This document shows, piece by piece, positions 55,206 to 64,000 of a stretch of DNA of 64,000 nucleotides. This stretch comes from Clostridium putrefaciens. Its GTDB lineage: Bacteria; Bacillota; Clostridia; Clostridiales; Clostridiaceae. Position 1 is the stretch's first letter, and each line of letters begins with the position of its first letter. The stretch covers positions 3,003,001 through 3,067,000 of the forward strand of contig NZ_UFWZ01000001.1 in NCBI RefSeq assembly GCF_900461105.1, given 5' to 3'. The position numbers were made by a program, and so were the translations under genes. Under the pieces are notes generated by a model, which saw only the letters and a program-made list of their open reading frames with translations, did not search any database and was not told the origin of the DNA.

Positions 55206-57970
55206 GTGTTGTCCCTCCTAAATAACATTTGTTGATACGCATTTGAACTTAGATTTAATGGAAACCAAGATAAGTTGCCGCTATTAAAAATTTGTAATAA
55301 GAGAGCAGCTTCGGCTACACCACTCCACCCAAGAAAATATCCCAGAAGGTAGTCTCTATTTTTCTCACCAGTATAAAATCCATTTTTATTAGCTAGTTCC
55401 AACACGTTTTCCCAATATTGATTTGCTAGAGATAGATACCATTGTTCTCCTGAAGTAGCGTATGTGAATAACAGAGATTGTAGCACCCCAGCAGCTCCGT
55501 GACAAATAGATAAATCTATAGGTCCGGTTTTTGGTAGTAATGTTGCTTTGTTAGCTACTTCATAAAGATTCGGTTTTTCATTTAATATACTTGCCATTTC
55601 AGATAGCACCATTAACAAACCGGCATTTCCATTGCACCAACCTGTTGGATTTGAAGAGTATTGCATAGTTTCTTTGAAAAGCCCTGTGGATTTCTCCACA
55701 TTTTTTAGTGCGTATGACAATCTAAACTGTGCCCATATTGCCCCCAGATTTCCGTGTGCTATTCCATATTTAGAAAATTCAAAAGCTGTGGCCTTAGAAA
55801 ACATACTATCAATTATTTCTAATATATTGCTTGACGTATCAGGGAACGTTGCCAACAAGAGACCAATACCCATTGGCCCCATGTATACATCGCCAAGTGG
55901 GATATTCTCTGATTGAATACTCGCTATAACTTGTTCCGTTTTTTCCAAGCGACCCTTCTTGTGATTAAATATATAATCGAATGAACTGGCTCCTGAAATT
56001 ACTGATATTGACTGAGAAAATTGTGTTGATAGTTCATCAGATAATGATGTTAGACCTCGTTTTGATTGCTCAAAAAGCTTGAAATAAATATCTCGATTTT
56101 GAGCCTTTCCATATTCAGCGAGACGCTCAAATAGGAATAAAGTACCTCCCGTATCATGCAAGGAAATAAAATTAGTAGAATCATAAGATATGGCACAATC
56201 TCCATATACTCCACCCAACCATCCTGTCTCGGCTTTTTCTGTTTCAGTAGTAATTGCTAAAGCTTGTATCAGATCAATTAATGGGTATGGGTTGTCTTTT
56301 GTTACCTGTCTCAGCATTCTGGAAAAAAACGGTGATTGATAACCCAAATCGTTCACCTTTGTATATTTTGCTTCGTGTATCCTAATTTCAGAATAACTTT
56401 CCGCAATTAATCGCTTGTCAAGTGTCAATCTTTCTTCTGAGAGTTTTTCTAACGAATTGATTGCATTATTTGCCGGAGATATATCGAATACACTATTTGA
56501 GACAAACTTTCCAGAACACATGCACGTATCATTTGCCTTTATATAGAAATAAGGAATGTCTCCATTCTTTATAGAACTTAACTCCTCCATGAGTATATTG
56601 TTGGCTATTTCTGCATTTCTAACTAATTTAGATGGCTTCAAGTAATTAAGTATTTGATTTATTGCTGTATCATCAATTAGATTTTCAGGGAATAGGCACG
56701 CATCAAGGATGAATGCATATTGAACTGTTGGTCGTACAATTACTCTAACCAAGCACTGAATATCTGATAACATAGAGCAAACTTCCTTTCTTTTACTTAC
56801 TATCTTCTTATATCCCTCAGTATATCCATCAAGAAAATGAGGTTGGAATGGAAGTGGGTCAATCAATTGATCACCGACTAATTTGATTGGCAAAGAGGGT
56901 CGAGTAATATTGATCTTTTCTTTAGCTATATCAATGGCATCAGTACCAAGATTTTTAATAGTAAATATCTTTTCGTTAGTTTCTTGTGGATATGGAGTAT
57001 TAATAGCACCAATTAATATTTGATGTGGGATTGTTGGGAGTTTAGCCGGGAGTATTGATGTGGCTACAACAGAACTAAAGAGAGCATCCTCCATTAGCTC
57101 ATGAAGCGAATTACTCGGTCGATAAAATGCTGGTCTTAGACTAGTCTCTAAATCAACAAAATATGGCGATGTTCCTTTAAAAATAACATTTTCATCATGT
57201 AAGTCTGTTGCCCCAAGACAGCTGAATACCGCTGCACATAGGCCTAAGTTGTAATAGGCCTCACAAGCCTCCGTTTGCTCTATTGGTGATTGTTGTACAA
57301 AACCTTGCCATCCATATTCTCCTTTATTAACTGTTGGAGCAACTGGTGACATTAGTGGTAAAGCATCAAACTTTAGAATATCGGTAAAAATACTATTTAT
57401 TATAATATCAAGTTCTAATGATCGAGGTTTGTATATAACCTTTTTTGAAGGTTCAAACTCAAAGCAAAGAACGACTTTTGAACCATTATGCGGATCAGAA
57501 TCAAGTGGAGATATAGTCTGTAGTTTTGAGCCTCTATCAACCAAATGGTGATCGCAAAGTAATATTATATCTTGACTGAAATTACCACATGCTTCTTCAA
57601 TATAAGCACAGGTGTTTTTTACCGACTGTGTTACCATTTTGCTCAAGCAGTCATATTGTGAAAACCATTTTTTTATCAGATTCTTATCAATTAAGTTGAC
57701 ATATAAATCAAACGCTTCTGACGACGAGAGATCAGCGGGTAGTGGCAAACTCCTACCATATTTATGGAACTCATATACAAATGTTTTTTGACAGAGTCTC
57801 CAAACATGATACTCCAATAGTTTACGTAAAACATCTGTGATTATCTCCTCATCATATGACACTATGTTTTGCCTGGAAAGTCGTTTTTTTGCCTTGTCAT
57901 GAGCATTGCTTATTTCTTCAGAAAAAACGTTTTCTACAGCATCAACTAATTTTTGTACAATTAAATTCAT
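55193..57970 (-). CDS. lanM2: class II lanthipeptide synthetase LanM2 (beta-peptide)
   Basis: A 925-residue bifunctional enzyme. The N-terminal dehydratase domain has DPHNGSKV (159-166), IYKPRSLELD (179-188), TDLHDEN (254-260) and VDLETS (271-276), which phosphorylate and eliminate Ser/Thr. The C-terminal LanC-like cyclase has zinc ligands Cys779 (WCNG), Cys823 and His824 (CHG). By gene order it corresponds to LtnM2, which modifies the beta peptide. ATG start 5 bases after the lanT stop. Confidence 0.92.
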   Translation of the reverse strand: MNLIVQKLVDAVENVFSEEISNAHDKAKKRLSRQNIVSYDEEIITDVLRKLLEYHVWRLCQKTFVYEFHKYGRSLPLPADLSSSEAFDLYVNLIDKNLIKKWFSQYDCLSKMVTQSVKNTCAYIEEACGNFSQDIILLCDHHLVDRGSKLQTISPLDSDPHNGSKVVLCFEFEPSKKVIYKPRSLELDIIINSIFTDILKFDALPLMSPVAPTVNKGEYGWQGFVQQSPIEQTEACEAYYNLGLCAAVFSCLGATDLHDENVIFKGTSPYFVDLETSLRPAFYRPSNSLHELMEDALFSSVVATSILPAKLPTIPHQILIGAINTPYPQETNEKIFTIKNLGTDAIDIAKEKINITRPSLPIKLVGDQLIDPLPFQPHFLDGYTEGYKKIVSKRKEVCSMLSDIQCLVRVIVRPTVQYAFILDACLFPENLIDDTAINQILNYLKPSKLVRNAEIANNILMEELSSIKNGDIPYFYIKANDTCMCSGKFVSNSVFDISPANNAINSLEKLSEERLTLDKRLIAESYSEIRIHEAKYTKVNDLGYQSPFFSRMLRQVTKDNPYPLIDLIQALAITTETEKAETGWLGGVYGDCAISYDSTNFISLHDTGGTLFLFERLAEYGKAQNRDIYFKLFEQSKRGLTSLSDELSTQFSQSISVISGASSFDYIFNHKKGRLEKTEQVIASIQSENIPLGDVYMGPMGIGLLLATFPDTSSNILEIIDSMFSKATAFEFSKYGIAHGNLGAIWAQFRLSYALKNVEKSTGLFKETMQYSSNPTGWCNGNAGLLMVLSEMASILNEKPNLYEVANKATLLPKTGPIDLSICHGAAGVLQSLLFTYATSGEQWYLSLANQYWENVLELANKNGFYTGEKNRDYLLGYFLGWSGVAEAALLLQIFNSGNLSWFPLNLSSNAYQQMLFRRDNTCSV

Positions 57971-57975
57971 AGTTA

Positions 57976-60117
57976 TTAACTCCTTTTAAGTTCTGTATTA
58001 AATAGTTTCGCATACAGTCCCTCTGTCGCGACTAATTCTTCGTGAACTCCAAGCTGTGCAATACAACCGTTTTGCAGAACAACAATACGATTAGCATTGA
58101 GAACTGTCGCGAACCTATGCGCTATGACAATTTTTGTGCATTTAAGTCTCGCCAATTCTTCATATACTTGTGATTGTGAAATGTTATCAAGTGATGAAGT
58201 CGCTTCGTCCATTATTAGTAGTTTTGGAGCTTGAAGCAAAACCCTTGCAACTACAATACGTTGCCTTTGACCACCTGAGAGGTTGGCTCCCATTTCTGAA
58301 ATCATGGTATTATAACCCATAGGGAAACTATTTATGAAATTCAAAAATGAAAGTGAGTCACAAAAGGCACGAATTTCGCTGTCAGTACGCTTACATCCAA
58401 GTCTGAGGTTCTCCATTATTGTTCGATTGTGCAAGTATGCCTCTTGTGGAATATAGCTAATAGATTCTCGTAATAAATCAAGATTGTAATCATTATACTC
58501 AATGCCACCAAAGTATATGTGTCCACTGGTAGGCTCAAATAAGCTACTTATTAGTTTTCCTAAAGTGGTTTTTCCTGACCCGGATAGACCAACAAGAGCA
58601 ATAGTCTCACCATCAGCAATATCTAGAGTGACGTTATTGACAGCCGGAACGCTGTCCGGAGTATACTTGAAAGTGACGTTTTCAATGGTTACTGCCCCAG
58701 AAGGCATTTCAAGCGAAGTGCCATTAGAGCGTTCAATAGGATATTCAAATATATCTTCAGCTAGTTCGATATAACGAACCGCTACAAGACTATCGACTAA
58801 TACTGAAAACACCGAATTGGCAAAAGAGAATAATAGTGATACAACTGATTGAATCGCTATTGATTGTCCAAGTGTAATTATACCCTTTTCCGCCATATAC
58901 AAACTTATAACGAGAATGAAAAGCGGTGAAAACACTTGTATTCCCGACAATGTGGATCCTATTATTCCTTGCTGGATGCGCATTCTGCGACTTACAGCAT
59001 TCAACACTTTTTTGAAGCATATCTCCCAGTCATTTATATAAGATTGAACATATCCACCTAACTTTACACTGTTTATTGAAACAATAGCATCTAGTTGTAT
59101 ACTTTGCGACTTACTTCCTTCATGTAGTTCTATATCTGTTGCCGAGCTCACAAAAGGTTGAGCAATAATGAGAAATGCTAAAGTAGTCAAAGTAAAAAGT
59201 AAGACGACAAATCCAAGTAGCGGTGAGGTCCAAAAGACATAGCACAATATTGCAACACCACTTACCAAATCAAGAAAAGCTTGTATAAGTCTTGTTCCTA
59301 GTACATCTTGTATCCTAGTAAGAGAATTAAGTCGATAAACAATTTCTCCTGGGGCACGTACCGTAAAATATTTTGCTGGAAGTGTCAACACTCTCGTAAA
59401 CGCACCACTCAGGAGATGCCAGCTAAATCGATAAATCATCTTTATAGAGACTTGAATTCTTAGAAAAGTAACTCCTATCATAACAATAGTTGCGATGATG
59501 AGCGCTCCAAGTGTCGCTATAAAAGATATAGAGTTATCGAAACCATAGTCAATAAAATGTTGAGTAAGTACTGGCACTGCAAGTGTAATTCCAACTAAAG
59601 CAATACTAGCTAAAGCTACCTTTAAGTAGAGTCCTCTCATCTGAGATGGCCAAATAAACCTTTTCTTCCAACGAGAAAGTCTGCTAATTCGAAGTTTTTC
59701 AAAATCCTTTCTGGGCCTTGCATCAACTATATACCCGCTAAAGTTCTTTATGAACTCTGCTTGAGATATTGTCATCCTTCCTACTGATGGATCCATGATA
59801 ACTACTTCTCGTTCGTTATAAGATTCAACACAAATGTAATGGGATTCTTTCCAGTAAGCTATAACTGGAAAGTTAATTATTGTGAAAGCCTTTATATCTT
59901 TAATACGATAAGTTTTTGCATCTGTTTTAAAATGCGAAAGCAGATCTTTTATTTGTTGCAATCCAAGACCATCTCTGCCAGGTTCTCTAACTTGTCTGAG
60001 CTCTGTTAGTGAAACTTGATAATCATAAGCCTCCAAGATTGTTCTAACACAACATAATCCACACTCAGTTTGAGCTAACTGCAAAGTCGGCTTAAGCCTT
60101 CTTTTCCGTATTGCCAT
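57976..60117 (-). CDS. lanT: lantibiotic transporter/leader peptidase LanT
   Basis: A 713-residue AMS-type ABC exporter. The N-terminal C39 peptidase domain has Cys19 (QTECGLCC), His93 (ESHYICVE) and Asp109 (IMDPSVG). Six membrane helices follow (about 160-430). The ATPase domain has Walker A GLSGSGKTT, signature LSGGQRQRI and Walker B LLIMDEATSSLD. It cuts the leaders at GG/GA-type sites and exports both peptides. It starts 3 bases after the lanM1 distal frame ends. Confidence 0.93.
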   Translation of the reverse strand: MAIRKRRLKPTLQLAQTECGLCCVRTILEAYDYQVSLTELRQVREPGRDGLGLQQIKDLLSHFKTDAKTYRIKDIKAFTIINFPVIAYWKESHYICVESYNEREVVIMDPSVGRMTISQAEFIKNFSGYIVDARPRKDFEKLRISRLSRWKKRFIWPSQMRGLYLKVALASIALVGITLAVPVLTQHFIDYGFDNSISFIATLGALIIATIVMIGVTFLRIQVSIKMIYRFSWHLLSGAFTRVLTLPAKYFTVRAPGEIVYRLNSLTRIQDVLGTRLIQAFLDLVSGVAILCYVFWTSPLLGFVVLLFTLTTLAFLIIAQPFVSSATDIELHEGSKSQSIQLDAIVSINSVKLGGYVQSYINDWEICFKKVLNAVSRRMRIQQGIIGSTLSGIQVFSPLFILVISLYMAEKGIITLGQSIAIQSVVSLLFSFANSVFSVLVDSLVAVRYIELAEDIFEYPIERSNGTSLEMPSGAVTIENVTFKYTPDSVPAVNNVTLDIADGETIALVGLSGSGKTTLGKLISSLFEPTSGHIYFGGIEYNDYNLDLLRESISYIPQEAYLHNRTIMENLRLGCKRTDSEIRAFCDSLSFLNFINSFPMGYNTMISEMGANLSGGQRQRIVVARVLLQAPKLLIMDEATSSLDNISQSQVYEELARLKCTKIVIAHRFATVLNANRIVVLQNGCIAQLGVHEELVATEGLYAKLFNTELKRS

Positions 60118-60119
60118 AA

Positions 60120-60890
60120 TTAATTACCTAGAGTTAGGGGGGAAGCTTTAATTGTCGGATCAAGAGATCGGCAAAGATGCAACAAAGCACCAGCTTTCCC
60201 AGCCATCAATCCGGGGCTTAACGGATAACGGCCTTTTCCATTTTTGAAGTAGTTAAAAATGTATTCCGGAGAACAAAAATTAGTATCCAGTTTGGATAGA
60301 ATTTCAGATGTTTGATTTGGAAAAGATTGTCCCACATACTGAAGTGCTTCAACTATTCCTAAGCTGCCATGGCAGATAATTGGGATACAAGAAAGCGGAA
60401 TTAGTTTAAGCTGATTTATTAAATTTATTACGGATTCCTGAGGTAGACAATTGGCTTTGTAAGCTTCATAATATGCTATTAGCAAACCCGATAAGCCATT
60501 ACACCAAGAAGATGATACTTTATTGATGCCTCCACAGTATATCTGTATGAATCCATCATCATTAGTGTATTTATTCCTGATAATCGAATCAATCTCTAAA
60601 ATTAGCTCCTCAATTTCTCTGGAAGTCTGTCTTTGAGCGATCGAGGCAAAAAACCACAGCATATGAGCAAATCCATGAGCCAATCCTGATGTTGTCTTAA
60701 AGTTATTAGAATTGATTTTTGTATATGCTAATGAAACACACTGATTAATGGCATCTTGGTCTAATATCCAATCCTTTTGTGTGCGATATCTCATAATGAT
60801 TGAAGCGCTTGGTCCCATAATCATGTCAAAAAACTCTGTATCCTTCACTGTCAAAGGGTTAGGTAATAATGACCAAGAATTAACAGCCAC
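60120..60890 (-). pseudogene. lanM1: distal part of lanM1 after the in-frame UGA (cyclase zinc site)
   Basis: About 256 residues in the same frame as the proximal part, beginning one codon after the UGA at a possible GTG. It holds the second half of the LanC-like barrel with all zinc ligands: Cys130 (SWCNG), Cys173 and His174 (ICHG), plus SGLAHGFAHM. The GTG has no well-spaced ribosome site (GGTGAG lies only 2 bases before it), so independent translation would be weak. Read-through or a second polypeptide is possible; otherwise this part is silent. Confidence 0.8.
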
Positions 60891-60893
60891 TTC

Positions 60894-63050
60894 TCACCAT
60901 CGTTTGTTCCCTGTTAAGTCGCTTGCTGCACATAATGCCCATAGTAATCCTGAAACACCAGAAAATGCGCCAATTCCTGACATAAGAACATTGCGAAGTT
61001 CAAATGTTTTTGATTCAAGTATTTGTACTGACCTTTCAAATACTTCGGAAGCTACTTCTATTGCCTTTTCATCGGATAAAACTCTACCTGCTGCCGCCAA
61101 TGCAAGAGCAGACCCAACCCTACCAGCATACAGATCGTACCCTAAGACACCAGGTGTCCAACCTGAATTCCCAAAACGCACAACCGGTCCTATCCAGGTT
61201 TTCGGCAAATGATTATACCGGTCATCAAAAATTGACTCAATCAATGAGTTTGAAAACCACCTAATTATTTCTTTTAGATTAGAAGTCTGTGTGTTATTGA
61301 GTGTACTCAAATCTTCCATTTGAAAATTTTTAGATTCAACAGCACTCATTTCTTCAAAATCTAGCTTACCCTCAGCATGTGGATCTTCCAATTTGGCTAA
61401 GAAAGCTAGTCGTATTAACTCAATTTGTCTAGTCAAATCTCTTTCGATTAGGCGTTCCATCTTCGAAAGGAACTCTGATTTGGGGCTTAATGCAACTTTA
61501 GAGATAATTTTATCTTCGCTAAATAATTCCGTACTATCAAACCTTATGGAGAAATATGGTACATCTCCATTCCATAGCTGTCTACATTCGGATATAGTTA
61601 TATTTGGATCACTTGATGTACCCAATATTCCAATACGCGTCAATAAAGCATGTGCAATATCTATGTTTTTTGAGGGTTCCGCATCAACTAAACATCTCAA
61701 AAGTTGTTCATATCTATATGTCATATTATGTATATATCGAAGTTTCACATTACGGAAGGATTCAAGCACTGCCTTGACAAACCTATCTTTTTGTCTAAAC
61801 ATTTGCTTAAATAAATCAGCAAAACCATCAACTATTTGGTCACATCTCGAATATACAAAAGACTCTAATTCCTTGTCTCTCGATAGCTTGTTATCAATGT
61901 TCTGCTTCTTCCATACGACTTTGATGTTTGAGGAAAAACCATCAATAATATTAAAAATCTTGAAAGGGATCTCACTGTTTTCATCACGGGTACCAGTGAA
62001 ACCAACATCTACTGAGCCACTATTTGTTTTTGAGCTTAAGATTATTGGGAGTACGCCTGTACCGTAGACTGATGTTTCTAAAGCACGATAGGCGCTCTTT
62101 TTTGACTCGGGAATTCCCTTACGAACACGTGGGGGATGAAATAAAGTTTCAAGGTCTATGGGCAACGGACCTTCATTTGTCCATAATATATTGCTACAAT
62201 GCATATCTGTAGCATTTAGAAAATACATTAAACACGCCAATCTACCAGCCTGAAACATATCGCACTCCTTATTTTCACTCTCAATAAATGACGTAAAGCC
62301 ATAGTTGCCATAATCAATAACTCTTAGTGAGAGCATTTTGGGATGAATAAAACTGTTAAGTTCATGGACAAGATTTGCATACGCAAGCTCGCCCGAAACC
62401 GAACGTGGCTTTAAAACCACTTTTTTACCACATTCGAAGGTAATAATTGTTACAGCAGATCCATTGTTATGTGTGTCTCCATCTGCCTTCATCGAAACAA
62501 TAAGGCTGGCATGCGATATGTCGAATTCCGCCTCTAATTCCGAACGATGTTCTTGCGTCAATCTTACAGCATCTTTGATTGCATTCATTTTATTCTTCAA
62601 TAAATTGTTGCATCTTCCCCAAGCAACTGCATAAGTACTTGAGAATTCTCTAAACCCCGAACTCATTAACTCATGAGTATAGTACTTATAAATATCTCCT
62701 GGACTTCCATAATGCCCTGGTATTGTCTTAATGTGTTCAGCAAAACACCTTATTAAATATGAAAATGCTAGTTGCGAGAGAAGCTCGCAACTATCTTTTC
62801 TGAAGGCTTGTAAGTCAAGAATGTATTTGTTAAGCTCAGTATTCCAGACGCTATCCCATATATTTCTCGCAATTATCATGCAAGGATTGTGATATGGATA
62901 CAATTCTTGATTTTCGTTGAGTTCTGCATTCTTTATATAGTCTGAACAATACACGGGTAAACAACTTACACTATCTAGAAGTGGGGTAATATATTCCTCA
63001 AAATCCGAATGCATAAGTTCAGGATAAAGTTTCTTCATGTATGTGATCAT
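60894..63050 (-). pseudogene. lanM1: class II lanthipeptide synthetase LanM1, proximal part, interrupted by UGA
   Basis: 718 codons from the ATG at 63050 (chosen for GTGGAGG just upstream) to an in-frame TGA at 60894-60896. The dehydratase domain is complete: DTHNNGSAV (192-200), VVLKPRSVSG (211-220), TDMHCSN (281-287), IDLETLF (298-304). The stop falls early in the LanC-like domain; the frame then continues with E-V-A-V-N-S-W into the distal part. Read as one protein it is 976 residues, the normal LanM length, so this looks like a single nonsense change. By position it is the LtnM1 equivalent, which modifies the alpha peptide. Confidence 0.85.
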
Positions 63051-63066
63051 AATAATCCTCCACTTT

Positions 63067-63243
63067 CTAACAAGCTCTCGTGCAAACAGTTGATGGACAT
63101 GTATTATTTGAAATATATGCACTTATTACTGAAAGGACGACAAGTGGAGTTCCGCCACCAGCAACTTCATCATTTGTCAGTTCAATCATATCTGATTCCA
63201 AATATTTCCCAAGTTCAAGTTCATTTTCATTATCCATTTTCAT
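63067..63243 (-). CDS. lanA2: two-peptide lantibiotic beta precursor (LanA2, LtnA2-like)
   Basis: A 58-residue precursor, easily overlooked for its size. ATG after TTAGGAGGTAAG. The leader has ELGKYLESDMIEL, very close to the LtnA2 leader, and ends EVAGGG. The core starts GTP or TP and continues VISAYISNNTCP then STVCTRAC, matching the SAYISTNTCP...KCTRAC end of LtnA2: three Cys with Ser/Thr partners for lanthionine rings. The Ser residues corresponding to the D-Ala sites of LtnA2 are present. It lies 31 bases after lanA1 and 16 bases before lanM1. Confidence 0.9.
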   Translation of the reverse strand: MKMDNENELELGKYLESDMIELTNDEVAGGGTPLVVLSVISAYISNNTCPSTVCTRAC

Positions 63244-63273
63244 TTTTCTTACCTCCTAATATTCACTAATTGA

Positions 63274-63459
63274 TTACTTACACCATGCCATGCATTCATG
63301 ACTAATACTACACCAACCACCATCATTTCCCCAATAGTCGCTGAGGGAAAATGTATTTGTGGTACATGCACCAAATACATCATCATCGAATGATTGGTCT
63401 TGTACTTCTTCAAGCCAAGTGACTTGCTCTGCTTGTACTACATCTTGACTGTTCTTCAT
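63274..63459 (-). CDS. lanA1: two-peptide lantibiotic alpha precursor (LanA1, LtnA1-like)
   Basis: A 61-residue precursor. The start at 63459 is chosen for AAAGGTGG at proper spacing; an ATG seven codons earlier has none. The leader contains VTWLEEVQDQSFDDDVFGA, nearly the LtnA1 leader. The 30-residue core starts CTTNTFSLSDYWGN and ends HECMAWCK, differing from lacticin 3147 A1 at only a few positions. It has four Cys, the CTxxEC-type lipid II motif in altered form (CSISHEC), and Ser7, the D-Ala site in LtnA1. First gene of the operon. Confidence 0.94.
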   Translation of the reverse strand: MKNSQDVVQAEQVTWLEEVQDQSFDDDVFGACTTNTFSLSDYWGNDGGWCSISHECMAWCK

Positions 63460-63639
63460 TTTATACCATCCACCTTTCATTTATATAATTTCTCGAAATC
63501 TTTAAGCCTTGTTTTTACTGGCTTCTAGATTTCTTTTTATAAACCCCCCCTTTTTACCAATAACACTTGATAAAGTATTCGAAAAATGCGGCGCTGCGCG
63601 CTCTTATTTATAATATATTTTTGGATAGGAGGAGATTCT

Positions 63640-63849
63640 ATGCAACTTGTTAATACTGCTTGTCCCATCTCTTAAAACTTTGTTGTTACTAATCTTCGCA
63701 AATATTATCCGAATCCTAATGTGATCGCTCACCCTACTTGGGATATCATCGACCACTTCTGGAACCTTGATCTTTCTTATACCGATGCTCGGTTAAGAAA
63801 CAAATATTGTTTTTATGGCTTTAAGCTAAAATTTCAATATAAAGAATAA
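63640..63849 (+). pseudogene. short transposase-like relic with in-frame stop
   Basis: A frame from an ATG after AGGAGGAG reads MQLVNTACPIS, then TAA at codon 12, then NFVVTNLRKYYPNPNVIAHP and WDIIDHFWNLDLSYTDARLR before ending at 63849. This resembles the N-terminus of a clostridial transposase, but I cannot name the family. Only about 70 codons remain, so it is a decayed remnant flanking the lantibiotic cluster. Confidence 0.5.
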
Positions 63850-64000
63850 TCTAACAATATCATAACGCAACTTTACATAAATGTCAATTATTTTCATATG
63901 GTTTTTTTACAAATATCGGATACAGCCGCATAGCCATCAAGCTAAGAGAATTCTATAAAAATAAAGCCCCCCATTTGTAAAAATATTACAGTTTGAAAGA
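63850..64000. other. window end, no gene seen
   Basis: No supported frame. A few codons may be the continuation of the transposase-like relic, but stops interrupt every frame. Confidence 0.3.

Noticed and set aside
60894..60896. UGA in lanM1 as a selenocysteine codon
   Set aside because: No convincing hairpin of SECIS type follows the codon, LanM enzymes are not selenoproteins, and the position is not a conserved Cys.
60748..62067. Several plus-strand open frames of 86-224 codons opposite lanM1
   Set aside because: They are antisense to a well-supported synthetase, with no ribosome sites or recognisable domains.
63590..63602. G+C-rich GCGGCGCTGCGCGC stretch upstream of lanA1 as an operator
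   Set aside because: Striking in this AT-rich context, but it is not a clean palindrome, no promoter could be placed next to it, and nothing links it to a regulator.

Overview
The window looks like the chromosome of a low-G+C, spore-forming, amino-acid-fermenting Clostridium (sensu stricto type). Evidence: strongly AT-rich DNA, strong AGGAGG ribosome sites with frequent TTG/GTG starts, a GerM-type sporulation lipoprotein, oxygen/NO-defence flavodiiron and Ric proteins, DUF1540/DUF1846/DUF1858 genes, and a complete lysine-to-butyrate fermentation operon. I do not assign a species.

Layout. 1-13,000: housekeeping and stress genes (ric, fprA, an FNR-like regulator, xth, a 2-hydroxycarboxylate transporter, a GapB-like GAPDH, a flavin reductase, DUF1846, and an alr-mocR pair). 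13,200-18,100: a 3D-domain wall protein, then a lactococcin-972-type bacteriocin with its permease/ATPase pair, transcribed from a clear promoter and lying beside the 3' end of rlmH. 18,400-38,000: conserved backbone (rlmH, SEC-C protein, GerM lipoprotein, WalJ-like hydrolase, murA; small enzymes; S8 and M23 peptidases; dnaD-dnaC; seven tRNAs with a tandemly duplicated Asp-Val-Glu trio; nitrilase, BaiN-like flavoprotein, thioesterase, purA). 38,200-50,100: malic enzyme, then a lysine riboswitch followed by kal-kce-atoDA-kdd-kamABCDE. 50,100-52,000: IS debris (a truncated IS1182-type gene and a frameshifted IS3 element). 52,100-63,500: a two-peptide lantibiotic cluster of lacticin 3147 type on the minus strand, visibly richer in G+C than its surroundings; another transposase-like relic lies beyond it.

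How the parts work together. The kam/kdd/kce/kal/ato operon encodes the steps from lysine to crotonyl-CoA, with acetoacetate recycled by CoA transfer. It is preceded by a canonical promoter and a lysine riboswitch whose P1 3' strand is also the 5' arm of a 20-bp terminator. That geometry predicts that lysine turns the operon ON. The lantibiotic cluster runs lanA1-lanA2-lanM1-lanT-lanM2-lanJ-(small membrane protein)-lanF-lanE, the ltnA1A2M1TM2J gene order. The beta precursor (58 aa) is easily missed because it is so short. lanM1 carries a single in-frame UGA inside its cyclase domain, so the alpha-peptide synthetase is either broken or made in two pieces. In the stress region, an FNR-like regulator with an E-T-I-S-R recognition helix sits next to a TGAT-N4-ATCA operator centred at -41.5 of the predicted fprA promoter, a self-consistent class-II activation circuit.

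The strongest candidates for follow-up are the lysine ON-switch, the lantibiotic cluster with its interrupted lanM1, and the FNR-fprA-ric circuit.
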